Shown piece after piece: positions 7,057-14,110 of a stretch of DNA of 25,698 nt. How positions within the stretch are numbered: position 1 is the stretch's first letter; each line of letters opens with the position of its first letter. The notes below the pieces were generated by a model, which was not told the origin of the DNA, did no database searches, and saw only the letters and a list, made by a program, of their open reading frames with translations. A program made the position numbers and the translations under genes. The stretch spans positions 1 through 25,698 of the forward strand of contig NZ_LSJA01000187.1 of NCBI RefSeq assembly GCF_001556515.1, read 5' to 3'. The DNA is from Caulobacter sp. CCH9-E1 (GTDB lineage: Bacteria > Pseudomonadota > Alphaproteobacteria > Caulobacterales > Caulobacteraceae).

Positions 7057-8243
7057 TGGACTATGACTTCGCGGGCTGGGCCAGCATGGCCCTGCGCTGG
7101 CTGCACGTGGTGGCCGGCGTGGCCTGGATCGGCGCGTCCTTCTACTTCGTCTGGCTGGACAACAATCTGCGCGATCCCAATCCGCCCAAGGACGGTGTGA
7201 AGGGCGAGCTGTGGGCCGTGCACGGCGGCGGTTTCTACCACTCGCAGAAGTACATGGTCGCCCCGGCGCACATGCCCGAGCACCTGCACTGGTTCAAGTG
7301 GGAGGCCTACGCCACCTGGCTGTCCGGCTTCGCCCTGCTGACGGTGCTCTATTACTGGCAGGCCGGCGTCTATCTGATCGACCCCGCCAAGCACGCCTTC
7401 AGCCAGGCCCAGGCGATCGGCGTGGGCCTGGCCTTCCTCTTCGGCGGCCTTCTGACCTACGAGGCCCTGTGCCGCTCGCCGCTGGGCAAGAACGGCAAGC
7501 TGTTCGGCGTCGTCTGGTTCGCGATCCTGACCGCCGCGACCTGGGCCCTGACCCAGCTGTTCTCCGATCGCGGCGCCTTCATCCACGTCGGCGCGATCAT
7601 CGGCACGTGCATGGTCGGGAACGTCTTCCTGGTCATCATCCCCAACCAGCGCAGGATCGTCGCCGACATGCTGGCCGGCCGCCCCGTCGATCCGCGCCTG
7701 GGCGCGATGGGCAAGCAGCGCTCGGTGCACAACACCCACATGACCCTGCCGGTCATCTTCATCATGATCAGCAACCACTATCCGGCCATCTCGGGTCATC
7801 CGAAGGCCTGGCTGCTGCTGGCCCTGATCAGCGCCGGCGCGATCGCGATCCGCTACTTCTTCATCCAGCGGCATTTCGGAAGGATCCGGCACGAGCTGCT
7901 GTTCGTCGGCGCGCTGCTGATCTTCGGCGCGACGGCGATCGCGTCGATGAAGCCCAAGGACAGGGTCGAGGTTAGCGGCGAGGTCCCCTTCGCGAGGGCC
8001 CAGGGAATCATCCAGAAGCACTGCGTCATGTGCCACGCCGCGACGCCCACCCACGCCGGCTTTTCCGCCCCGCCCTTGGGCGCGACCTTCGACACCCCTG
8101 CGCAGATCCGGACCTACGCACCAAAAATAAACGAACGCGCGGTCCTCTCGACCAGCATGCCCCTTGGCAACGAGACCGGCATGACCGATGAGGAGCGCGC
8201 CCAGCTGGGCGCCTGGATCAAGCAGGGAGCCAAGACCCCGTGA
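7056..8243 (+). CDS. puuD: Membrane urate hydroxylase PuuD with C-terminal cytochrome c domain
   Basis: The 395-residue protein has about eight hydrophobic segments in residues ~10-305, beginning ALRWLHVVAGVAWIGASFYFVWLDN. A short C-terminal cytochrome c domain carries the haem-binding motif CVMCH at residues 323-327 and a likely axial methionine in STSMPLGN (about Met368). This architecture is the PuuD family, which oxidises urate to 5-hydroxyisourate and passes electrons to haem c and the respiratory chain instead of making hydrogen peroxide as uricase does. The haem domain should face the periplasm. Start ATG 7056 shares a base with the uraD stop; the stop overlaps the TetR GTG by 4 bases. 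No separate uricase gene is present in the window. Confidence 0.92.
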   Translation: MDYDFAGWASMALRWLHVVAGVAWIGASFYFVWLDNNLRDPNPPKDGVKGELWAVHGGGFYHSQKYMVAPAHMPEHLHWFKWEAYATWLSGFALLTVLYYWQAGVYLIDPAKHAFSQAQAIGVGLAFLFGGLLTYEALCRSPLGKNGKLFGVVWFAILTAATWALTQLFSDRGAFIHVGAIIGTCMVGNVFLVIIPNQRRIVADMLAGRPVDPRLGAMGKQRSVHNTHMTLPVIFIMISNHYPAISGHPKAWLLLALISAGAIAIRYFFIQRHFGRIRHELLFVGALLIFGATAIASMKPKDRVEVSGEVPFARAQGIIQKHCVMCHAATPTHAGFSAPPLGATFDTPAQIRTYAPKINERAVLSTSMPLGNETGMTDEERAQLGAWIKQGAKTP

Positions 8244-8917
8244 CCGACGCCGTCCTGGACGCGACCACCAAGGCCGAGAACGAGACCGCCCCCCGCAAGC
8301 GCAACGCCGAGCGCACGCGCAAGGCGATCCTCGCCGCCGCCCTGAAGGAGTTCGCCCAGGCGGGTTTCGCGGGGGCCCGGATCGAGAAGATCGTCAAGGC
8401 CGCCAAGTGCAACATCCGGATGCTGTACCACTACTTCGGGGACAAGAAGGGCCTGTACATGGCCGTCCTCGAAAGCGCCTACATGGACCTGCGGGCGCGC
8501 GAGGCCGAGCTGAAGATCGACTTCGACAAGCCGCTGGAAGGCTTCCTCGAGCTGCAGCGCTTCACCTTCGACTACTTCGAGAAGAACCCGAAGTTCGAGG
8601 GCCTGCTGCGCAACGAGAACCTGCAACACGGCAAGTTCGCCGCGCAGTCGCGGGTCGTGACGGAGACCGCCTTCCCGCTGCGCCGCACGATCGAGCGGCT
8701 GATCAAGAGCGGCCAGGACCAGGGGGTGTTCGGCCCCGACCTTGATCCGGTGCAGATCTATGTGACCATCGCGGCCATGAGCCGCTTCCACCTGGCCAAC
8801 GGCTATTCGCTGTCGGCGACGCTGGACACCGACATGAGCGCGCCCGAGTGGCGCAAGGCCCGGCTGGACCACGCCCTGGCGCTGCTGGAAGGCTATCTGA
8901 CGCGCGGCGCGCGGTAA
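8240..8917 (+). CDS. TetR-family transcriptional regulator, likely regulator of the purine genes
   Basis: The 225-residue protein has an N-terminal TetR DNA-binding domain: KAILAAALKEFAQAGF, then the helix-turn-helix at about residues 46-66, then YHYFGDKKGLYMAVL. An all-helical ligand-binding domain follows. The start is GTG 8240, which overlaps the puuD stop by 4 bases, so the regulator is translated with the operon it probably controls. TetR proteins bind short palindromes and are released by a small ligand. Four copies of AAGTAA-N8-TTACTT-like palindromes precede the purine operons and the acetamidase, and this is the only regulator gene in the cluster. The pairing is inference; an inducer such as urate or allantoin cannot be read from the sequence. 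Confidence 0.88.
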   Translation: MTDAVLDATTKAENETAPRKRNAERTRKAILAAALKEFAQAGFAGARIEKIVKAAKCNIRMLYHYFGDKKGLYMAVLESAYMDLRAREAELKIDFDKPLEGFLELQRFTFDYFEKNPKFEGLLRNENLQHGKFAAQSRVVTETAFPLRRTIERLIKSGQDQGVFGPDLDPVQIYVTIAAMSRFHLANGYSLSATLDTDMSAPEWRKARLDHALALLEGYLTRGAR

Positions 8918-8918
8918 G

Positions 8919-9635
8919 TTACGGCGCGGCGGGCGCCGGCGGGGCGTTGACCAGCGGCGGGCCGGTGAACTCGGCCTCGATCTGGACCTCGACCTCGTCG
9001 CCGACGCCCATGGTCGTGCCGGGCGCGGGGACGCCAAAAGCGATCCCGAAGTCCGAGCGCTTGAAGACGCCCTTGGCCGAGAAGCCGACGCGGGCGTTCG
9101 GATCCATCGGATGGCCGGCATAGCCGCCGTTATAGGTCACGTCCAAGGTCACGGGCTTGGTCACCCCGTGCAGGGTCAAATCGCCGGTGACCTTGCCGGT
9201 GTCCGGTCCCGTGACCTCGACCTTGGTCGACCGGAAGGTGATCGACGGATAGGTCCCGGTGTTCAGCCACTGCGGACCGATCAGGTCGGCCTGGAAGCCG
9301 GGCGGCGGCGACGGCAGGGTCAGGGATTTCGGATCGATCGTCGCCTCGACCGCGCTGGCGACGGCGTTGTTCTGGTCAAACCGAAGCTTGGCGTCGAAGG
9401 TCGCGAAGGCCGCCGTGTAGCGCGAGAAGCCCAGGTGACTGACCCGGAACACCAGGCTCGCATGCGACTTGTCGAGCACATAGTCGCCGGCCGGGATGTC
9501 GGCCTTGGGCGGCTTCAGCGCGGTGGAAGCCGGCGGCGCGGCGACCAGCGGCGGCGCGGCCGCCTTCTTGTCGTCCGTTGAGGGCGAACAAGCTGCCAAC
9601 GCCAACAGCGCCACGACGGGCAGGATCGTCTTCAT
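8919..9635 (-). CDS. YceI-family periplasmic lipoprotein
   Basis: The 238-residue product starts at ATG 9635, preceded by GGGAGGGA. The upstream extension to 9704 is basic and has no signal character. A lipoprotein signal is visible: MKTILPVVALLALAAC with Cys16 as the lipidated residue, then a Pro/Ala-rich linker to about residue 50. The YceI domain follows (DKSHASLVFRVSHLGFSRYTAAF, then GVTKPVTLDVTYNG and a late AKGVFKRSDFG). YceI proteins are extended lipocalin-like barrels that bind isoprenoid or other amphiphilic ligands, and the role of this one is unknown. It converges on the TetR gene with one base between their stop codons. There is no evident link to purine metabolism. Confidence 0.88.
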   Translation of the reverse strand: MKTILPVVALLALAACSPSTDDKKAAAPPLVAAPPASTALKPPKADIPAGDYVLDKSHASLVFRVSHLGFSRYTAAFATFDAKLRFDQNNAVASAVEATIDPKSLTLPSPPPGFQADLIGPQWLNTGTYPSITFRSTKVEVTGPDTGKVTGDLTLHGVTKPVTLDVTYNGGYAGHPMDPNARVGFSAKGVFKRSDFGIAFGVPAPGTTMGVGDEVEVQIEAEFTGPPLVNAPPAPAAP

Positions 9636-9670
9636 GCGGTTCCCTCCCACCCGCCAACCGGGCGCGCGAC

Positions 9671-9713
9671 GAAGAAGAAAGCTCCTACGCCGACGAAGCG
9701 TCAACGTAGGAGC
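9671..9713 (-). terminator. Rho-independent terminator downstream of the RTX gene
   Basis: On the minus strand GCTCCTACG pairs perfectly with CGTAGGAGC (9705-9713 against 9681-9689) and is followed by TTTCTTCTTC (9680-9671). It begins 17 bases after the stop of the RTX gene and ends about 35 bases before the YceI start, so it separates the two minus-strand genes. Confidence 0.7.
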
Positions 9714-9729
9714 CCGGATGTCGGTTGCT

Positions 9730-11193
9730 TCAGAGGCCGAGGATCGAACTGGCGTCGATGCCCATGATATGGCTGCCGGTCAGGACGATGAGTTGATCGT
9801 AGGTCGTCCCCTCCTCGCCCAGATCGGCGTAGAGGAATACCGTCGAGCCAGCCTGCATCGCCACGTAGCGCACACCCTCGCCAGCGAAGAGTGCGTCCAC
9901 CGCTAAGAAGTCGGGTTGTTCCAGCTCGACGTAGTTGGCTGCCGAGCCAGTAGGACCGTCGAGGAATTGAATGCGGTCCGCGCTTGCAAAAAAGCGAATG
10001 GTGTCGGGGGCGGCGATCTCACTATCGCCCGATTGGAACACAAAGGTGTCCGCGCCCTCATCGCCGTCCAACAGATCCTGACCGGCCCCACCCTGAAGGG
10101 TGTCGGCTCCGCCTTCGCTGCGAATGAAATTGTTGTTGGCGTCCCCAACGATGACGTCCGAGCCTCTCGTACCAATGACGCTCTCGATGCTCGTGAGGCC
10201 ATTTGTGAACACACCGTTGGCGGTCGCGAAAGTAGCGATACCAGCTGCGAGGTTGATCGAGGCTCCCGTCGCGTCGGTGGCATTAAAGAGCAACGTGTCG
10301 GAGCCCGCGCCGCCGTCGAGGATGTTGTTGCCCTGGCCGCCTTCCAGCAGATCGTCACCGTCGCCGCCGATCAGGGTGTCGTCTCCGGCTCCGCCTCTTA
10401 AGGAGTTCGAGCCGGAGTCACCAATCAGGGTGTCATTCCCGACCGAGCCATAGACGTTCTCGACGCCTGTAACGGTCAAAACGACCCCTGGGGTGACAGT
10501 TTGAGCGATCGTCTGATTGAGATCGAAAACGACTCCGCCTGGAAAGGCTTCCGCGCTGAAACCGGTGAAAGCCAATGTGTCGGTTCCCGCGCCGCCATCC
10601 ACAACGCGGGTCGTGGAGAAATCACCAACCGATAGAAAATCGTCGCCATTACCCCCCAGCATAGTGTCGTTGGAATTGCCGCTCTGGATCGTGTCGCCCC
10701 CATCGCCGCCGATCATCAGAGAGCCCGGCGCGGCCGCTCCGAATATGCCGCCCGTGGCGATCAGGTCATTGCCATCGCCGCCGTCGAGAATGTCGGCGCC
10801 GCCCTTGCCCTCGATATTGTCGCTTCCCGCGCCGCCGGACAGGTGGTTGTCGCCGGCCGTACCGACTAGCCAGTCCGCGCCGGACGAACCAATGGCGTTC
10901 TCGATGGAGACTAGGTTGTCCAGCAGGCCCCCGCCGAACGGGCCGATCACCGAAGCGTATTGCCCCAGCAGATTGATCATCAGGAATTCGAACATCCCGA
11001 CTGGCTCGGCGTCCTCGTAGCTCACCGTGTCGCTGCCCGCGCCGCCGTCCAGCGTGTCGTAACCAGCCCCGCCGATCAGCAGGTCATCGCCATCACCGCC
11101 CTGCAGCGTGTCGCTGCCGCCCAGCCCCACCAGGGTGTCGGCGTCCGCGCCGCCGACCAGCAGATCATCACCTTCGGTTCCCACCAGATACAT
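9730..11193 (-). CDS. RTX (haemolysin-type) calcium-binding repeat protein
   Basis: The 487-residue acidic protein begins directly with repeats (MYLVGTEGDDLLVGGADADTL in part) and carries glycine/aspartate nonapeptides of the GGxGxDxLx type in five blocks, at about residues 5-55, 110-145, 168-195, 250-300 and 345-390. A non-repeat C-terminal stretch of about 90 residues ends IDASSILGL. Between blocks a spacer recurs: IENAIGSSGAD, VENVYGSVGND and IESVIGTRGSD. Such proteins bind calcium outside the cell and are exported by type I secretion using an uncleaved C-terminal signal. No enzymatic domain and no secretion genes are seen nearby. ATG 11193 has GGGGAGG upstream. Base composition looks less GC-rich than its neighbours, so transfer is possible. 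Function is unknown. Confidence 0.88.
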   Translation of the reverse strand: MYLVGTEGDDLLVGGADADTLVGLGGSDTLQGGDGDDLLIGGAGYDTLDGGAGSDTVSYEDAEPVGMFEFLMINLLGQYASVIGPFGGGLLDNLVSIENAIGSSGADWLVGTAGDNHLSGGAGSDNIEGKGGADILDGGDGNDLIATGGIFGAAAPGSLMIGGDGGDTIQSGNSNDTMLGGNGDDFLSVGDFSTTRVVDGGAGTDTLAFTGFSAEAFPGGVVFDLNQTIAQTVTPGVVLTVTGVENVYGSVGNDTLIGDSGSNSLRGGAGDDTLIGGDGDDLLEGGQGNNILDGGAGSDTLLFNATDATGASINLAAGIATFATANGVFTNGLTSIESVIGTRGSDVIVGDANNNFIRSEGGADTLQGGAGQDLLDGDEGADTFVFQSGDSEIAAPDTIRFFASADRIQFLDGPTGSAANYVELEQPDFLAVDALFAGEGVRYVAMQAGSTVFLYADLGEEGTTYDQLIVLTGSHIMGIDASSILGL

Positions 11194-11252
11194 GACTAGC
11201 CTCCCCGCTCCGGAAGTGGAGCGAGGGCATTGGCGGACAACCTCAGATTTAT

Positions 11253-11276
11253 CTCAAGTGAATTTTTCTACTTCAG
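11253..11276. promoter_or_regulatory. AT-rich imperfect palindrome upstream of the RTX gene
   Basis: CTCAAGTGAA pairs with the mirrored CTACTTCAG region across 24 bases (about 8 of 10 positions symmetrical), 60 bases upstream of the RTX start. It contains AAGT and ACTT separated by 10 bases, two fewer than in the four purine-cluster sites. It may be an operator for a different regulator or a decayed relative. The rest of 11194-11323 shows no gene. Confidence 0.35.
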
Positions 11277-11323
11277 GAGCAATAACCAAGCCTTGCAACC
11301 TTAGGAAAACCGCGATCCCACGC

Positions 11324-12274
11324 TCAGAACAGCAGCCCCTTTTTCAGCAGCGCATGCACGCCCTTCTCGCCGTTGACGGTCTGGGTGACGCGGAAGTCCA
11401 CGGCCAGGGAGCAGAACTGATAGGCCTGGACGCGGGTCAGGGACGAGCGGGCGGCGATGAAGTCGATCGTCTGGCGCAGGGCCTGCTTCATGGCCAGGTC
11501 CAGGTCCTCGTTGAAGCCCATCAGGATGTAGTGCGTCGGCGTCTCGGCGCGCGGCCAGGCAAAGGCGCCGGCGTCGCCCGCCTTTTGCAGGACGAAGGTG
11601 AAGGTCCCGGTCAGGCCCATCTCCAGCGCGTTGACGCAGACCTCGCCGTCGCCCTGGCGGCCGTGACCGTCCCCGACCGAGAAGTTCGCGCCAGGAACCC
11701 AGACCGGCAGATAGAGGGTCGAGCCGGCCACCAGCTCCTTGTTGTCCATGTTGCCGCCGTGCTCGCGCGGTTCGCGGCTGGACAGGCGGCCATAGCGCGC
11801 GGGCGGCGCCACGCCCATCGTACCGAAGAACGGCGCCAAAGGCAGCTCGGGGCCCCACTCTGGCTTGCAGACGCCGCGCGCGCGATCGACGGCGATGTGG
11901 CTGACATAGCGCTCGGGAAAGTCCTCGGGGATCGTGCCAGCCAAGGGGCGGACGGCGCAGTAGCCCCAGTCGTTGTTCGGCTCGATGGCCTCGATCCGGA
12001 CCTCCAGCGTGTCGCCGGGTTCGGCGCCGGCGATGGCGACGGGTCCGGTGAGAATGTGCGGACCGATCCGCTCGGGCTTGCTGTCGTGGATCGCTTGGAG
12101 CGCCGACGGAATGGCGTAGGGCGAGCCGGCCGGCGGCATCACCTCGACGCCGCCCGAGACGCACTCGAAGGTGACGCTGTCGCCCGACGCCACCGTCAGC
12201 ACGGGATCGAACGCCGCGTCGAACATGCCGAAGCGGATCGTGTCGGGGGCCGAGGCCAGTCGGTGATGCGCCAT
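11324..12274 (-). CDS. Acetamidase/formamidase family amidohydrolase
   Basis: The 316-residue protein fits the FmdA/AmdA family. It has the conserved block HGGNMDNKELVAGSTLYLPV followed by ANFSVGDGHGRQGDGEV (about residues 175-215), which holds the metal-binding Asp/His residues, and an N-terminal beta-rich half with SGDSVTFEC. Members hydrolyse small amides such as formamide or acetamide to ammonia and the acid. The natural substrate here is unknown. Start ATG 12274 is taken over TTG 12277; AGAAGG lies 8 bases upstream. The start codon abuts the candidate operator 12276-12295, which even includes the ribosome-binding site, so this gene appears to be co-regulated with purine degradation and its substrate may be a purine-derived amide. 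Confidence 0.87.
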   Translation of the reverse strand: MAHHRLASAPDTIRFGMFDAAFDPVLTVASGDSVTFECVSGGVEVMPPAGSPYAIPSALQAIHDSKPERIGPHILTGPVAIAGAEPGDTLEVRIEAIEPNNDWGYCAVRPLAGTIPEDFPERYVSHIAVDRARGVCKPEWGPELPLAPFFGTMGVAPPARYGRLSSREPREHGGNMDNKELVAGSTLYLPVWVPGANFSVGDGHGRQGDGEVCVNALEMGLTGTFTFVLQKAGDAGAFAWPRAETPTHYILMGFNEDLDLAMKQALRQTIDFIAARSSLTRVQAYQFCSLAVDFRVTQTVNGEKGVHALLKKGLLF

Positions 12275-12275
12275 C

Positions 12276-12295
12276 AAGTAAGCCTTCTATTACTC
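12276..12295. promoter_or_regulatory. Candidate TetR-type operator, site 2 (at acetamidase start)
   Basis: AAGTAAGCCTTCTATTACTC: half-sites AAGTAA and TTACTC (5 of 6 to the inverted half) with 8 bases between. It lies one base upstream of the acetamidase start codon and covers its Shine-Dalgarno (CCTTC on this strand). It matches site 4 in the inner bases as well (TCTATTA). Bases 12296-12464 between sites 2 and 3 hold no gene that I can support. Confidence 0.6.
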
Positions 12296-12464
12296 GATCA
12301 TTTGGCTTTGGCGCGCGGCCGATCCCAAGAGCGCGGCGGGTTCAGGCGGGCAAGATCCACCCCCTTGCTCTTGTGGCGAGCGACGCGCGGGCGAAAGTGG
12401 CGCGGGCTTGGGCGATCGCCGGCGCGCCGGCCACAGGGACTGGCGTGGTCGACGAACCCCGGTG

Positions 12465-12484
12465 TATGAAGTTTTTTCTTACTT
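12465..12484. promoter_or_regulatory. Candidate TetR-type operator, site 3 (upstream of operon II)
   Basis: TATGAAGTTTTTTCTTACTT: perfect right half TTACTT, weak left half TATGAA (3 of 6), 8 bases between. It lies 16 bases before the ATG of the AtzG-like gene, in an otherwise GC-rich divergent region. It is the weakest of the four sites. Confidence 0.45.
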
Positions 12485-12500
12485 ATGGAGCCTCGCCCGG

Positions 12501-12719
12501 ATGGCGCTCGACGCGGAGACACAAGCCTTCCTCGACCTGGCCGAGGCCGAGATCGCCCCCTGGACGGCGGCCCGCGCCGCCGAGCGAGACCTCCCAATCC
12601 CCACCCAGGCGTTGGCGGGCGTGATCGACAACGTCGCCCTGCTCCGCGCCCAGACTAGGCTGTTCATCGACGCGCTGGGCGAGGCCGCCGGCCAGACGCC
12701 GGAGCCGTTCCAGCCGTGA
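12501..12719 (+). CDS. AtzG-like small amidase subunit (DUF4089; HpxX-like)
   Basis: A 72-residue, mostly helical acidic protein (MALDAETQAFLDLAEAEI, then PTQALAGVIDNVALLRAQTRLFIDAL). Length, pattern and position immediately before an AtzE-like amidase match the AtzG/DUF4089 family, small partners that stabilise and activate AtzE in the way GatC supports GatA. The Klebsiella oxalurate-related hpxWXYZ cluster has the same small protein (HpxX) before the amidase HpxY. ATG 12501 is chosen because the longer frame upstream (from 12408) is arginine-rich and runs through the candidate operator. GGAG lies 9 bases before the start. The stop overlaps the amidase GTG by 4 bases, fitting equimolar production. 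Confidence 0.82.
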   Translation: MALDAETQAFLDLAEAEIAPWTAARAAERDLPIPTQALAGVIDNVALLRAQTRLFIDALGEAAGQTPEPFQP

Positions 12720-14110
12720 GCTTTCTGAGCGCCTTCGAGATCGCGGCCCAGGTCCGCGACGGCGACGTGACCGCGCGCGCCATCACCGAAGCCACCCTGG
12801 CGTCCATCGAGAAACGGGACGGCGCGCTGAACGCCTTCACCGCCGTGACCGCCGACCGCGCCTTGGCGGCGGCTGACGCCGTCGACGCGGCTCGCGCCGC
12901 TGGCCGTCCGCTCGGCCCGCTGGCCGGCGTTCCGTTCGCCGTGAAGAACCTGTTCGACATCGAAGGCCTGCCCACCCTGGCTGGCTCCAAGATCCGCCGC
13001 GAGGCCGCCCCACCCGCGCGCGACGCCACCCTGGTCCAGCGCCTGACCGCCGCCGGGGCGATCCTGGTCGGCGCGCTGAACATGGACGAGTTCGCCTATG
13101 GCTTCGTCACCGAGAACGCCCACGACGGGCCCGTGCGCAACCCGCATGATCCGACGCGCATCGCCGGCGGCTCCTCGGGCGGTTCGGCGGCGGCGGTGTC
13201 GGCGGGTCTGGTCCCGCTGAGCCTGGGCTCGGACACCAACGGCTCGATCCGTATCCCCGCCGGCCTGTGCGGGGTCTTTGGCTTGAAGCCCACCTACGGC
13301 CGCCTGTCCCGCCAGGGCGTCTTTCCGTTCGTCGAGAGCCTGGACCATGTCGGCCCGTTCGCCCGCTCGGTCGAGGAGCTGGCCCTGGCCTATGACGTGC
13401 TGCAGGGCCCCGATCCCGAGGGCGACGCGATCTGCGTGCGAGACGCGGATCCGCTCGCCGGACGCCTCGACACGCTGGCCGAGCAACCCCTCCGCGTCGG
13501 CGTGCTGGACGGCTGGTTCCAGCAAGGCGCCTTCCCCGAGGTGCTCGAGGCGCTGGAGCAAGTCGCCCAGGCGCTGTCGGCCGACACGGGCGTCACCCTG
13601 CCCGGCGCCCAGGCCGCCCGCGCCGCCGCCTTCTGCCTGACCGCCTTCGAGGGCGGCGAACTGCACCACGACGCCCTGGCCGCCCGCGCCATGGACTACG
13701 ATCCGGCCGTCCGCGACCGTCTGCTGGCCGGCGCCCTGCTGCCGAAGGGCGTGGCCGAGGCCGCACGGCGCTATCGCACGATCTTCCGCGACCAGGTCGC
13801 CGAGGTCTTCCAGCGCTACGACGTCCTGCTGGCCCCGGCCTCGGTCTGCCCCGCCCCGCCGATCGGCCAGGCGACGATGGAGATGGACGGGGTTCCTGTA
13901 TCCGTACGCAAGAACCTCGGCGCCTTCACCCAGCCGATCAGCTATATCGGCCTGCCGGTGGTCGCCGCGCCGGTGAACCGGCCGGGCCGGCTGCCGATCG
14001 GCGTCCAGATCATCGCCCCGCCCTGGCGCGAGGATCTGGCCTTCGCCGCGGCGCTTCGCCTGCAACGCGCCGGCGTCGTCGCCGCCCATCCGCCGAAGGC
14101 CTTCGCATGA
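12716..14110 (+). CDS. AtzE-family amidase (amidase signature enzyme; HpxY-like)
   Basis: The 464-residue amidase-signature protein has its Ser-cisSer-Lys triad visible: Lys77 in PFAVKNLFD, Ser153 in GGSSGGSAAA and nucleophile Ser177 in GSDTNGSIRIP. Presence of an AtzG-like subunit before it and an HpxZ/AtzH-like protein after it places it with AtzE (1-carboxybiuret amidohydrolase) and HpxY of the Klebsiella hypoxanthine/oxalurate cluster, not with GatA. No GatB or GatC gene is present. The likely substrate is a ureido- or carbamoyl-carboxylate from purine breakdown, such as oxalurate or a derivative made by the aminotransferase in operon I; this is inference. The start is GTG 12716, overlapping the AtzG-like stop; the stop overlaps the next ATG (ATGA). 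Confidence 0.86.
   Translation: MSFLSAFEIAAQVRDGDVTARAITEATLASIEKRDGALNAFTAVTADRALAAADAVDAARAAGRPLGPLAGVPFAVKNLFDIEGLPTLAGSKIRREAAPPARDATLVQRLTAAGAILVGALNMDEFAYGFVTENAHDGPVRNPHDPTRIAGGSSGGSAAAVSAGLVPLSLGSDTNGSIRIPAGLCGVFGLKPTYGRLSRQGVFPFVESLDHVGPFARSVEELALAYDVLQGPDPEGDAICVRDADPLAGRLDTLAEQPLRVGVLDGWFQQGAFPEVLEALEQVAQALSADTGVTLPGAQAARAAAFCLTAFEGGELHHDALAARAMDYDPAVRDRLLAGALLPKGVAEAARRYRTIFRDQVAEVFQRYDVLLAPASVCPAPPIGQATMEMDGVPVSVRKNLGAFTQPISYIGLPVVAAPVNRPGRLPIGVQIIAPPWREDLAFAAALRLQRAGVVAAHPPKAFA

Noticed and set aside
9636..9704. Extended N-terminus for the YceI protein
   Set aside because: It would bury the lipoprotein signal behind 23 basic residues and overlaps the RTX terminator hairpin; ATG 9635 has a good ribosome-binding site.
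9730..11193. The periodic GC-rich pattern as a CRISPR or DNA satellite array
   Set aside because: The period comes from 9-residue RTX protein repeats; spacing and sequence vary as expected for coding repeats and there are no unique spacers.
12408..12500. N-terminal extension of the AtzG-like protein
   Set aside because: The added residues are arginine/tryptophan-rich, run through the candidate operator, and are absent from the usual ~70-residue family length.
12716..14110. GatA, the glutamyl-tRNA amidotransferase subunit A
   Set aside because: There is no gatB or gatC, and the neighbours are AtzG-like and HpxZ-like, which fits AtzE/HpxY-type amidases better.
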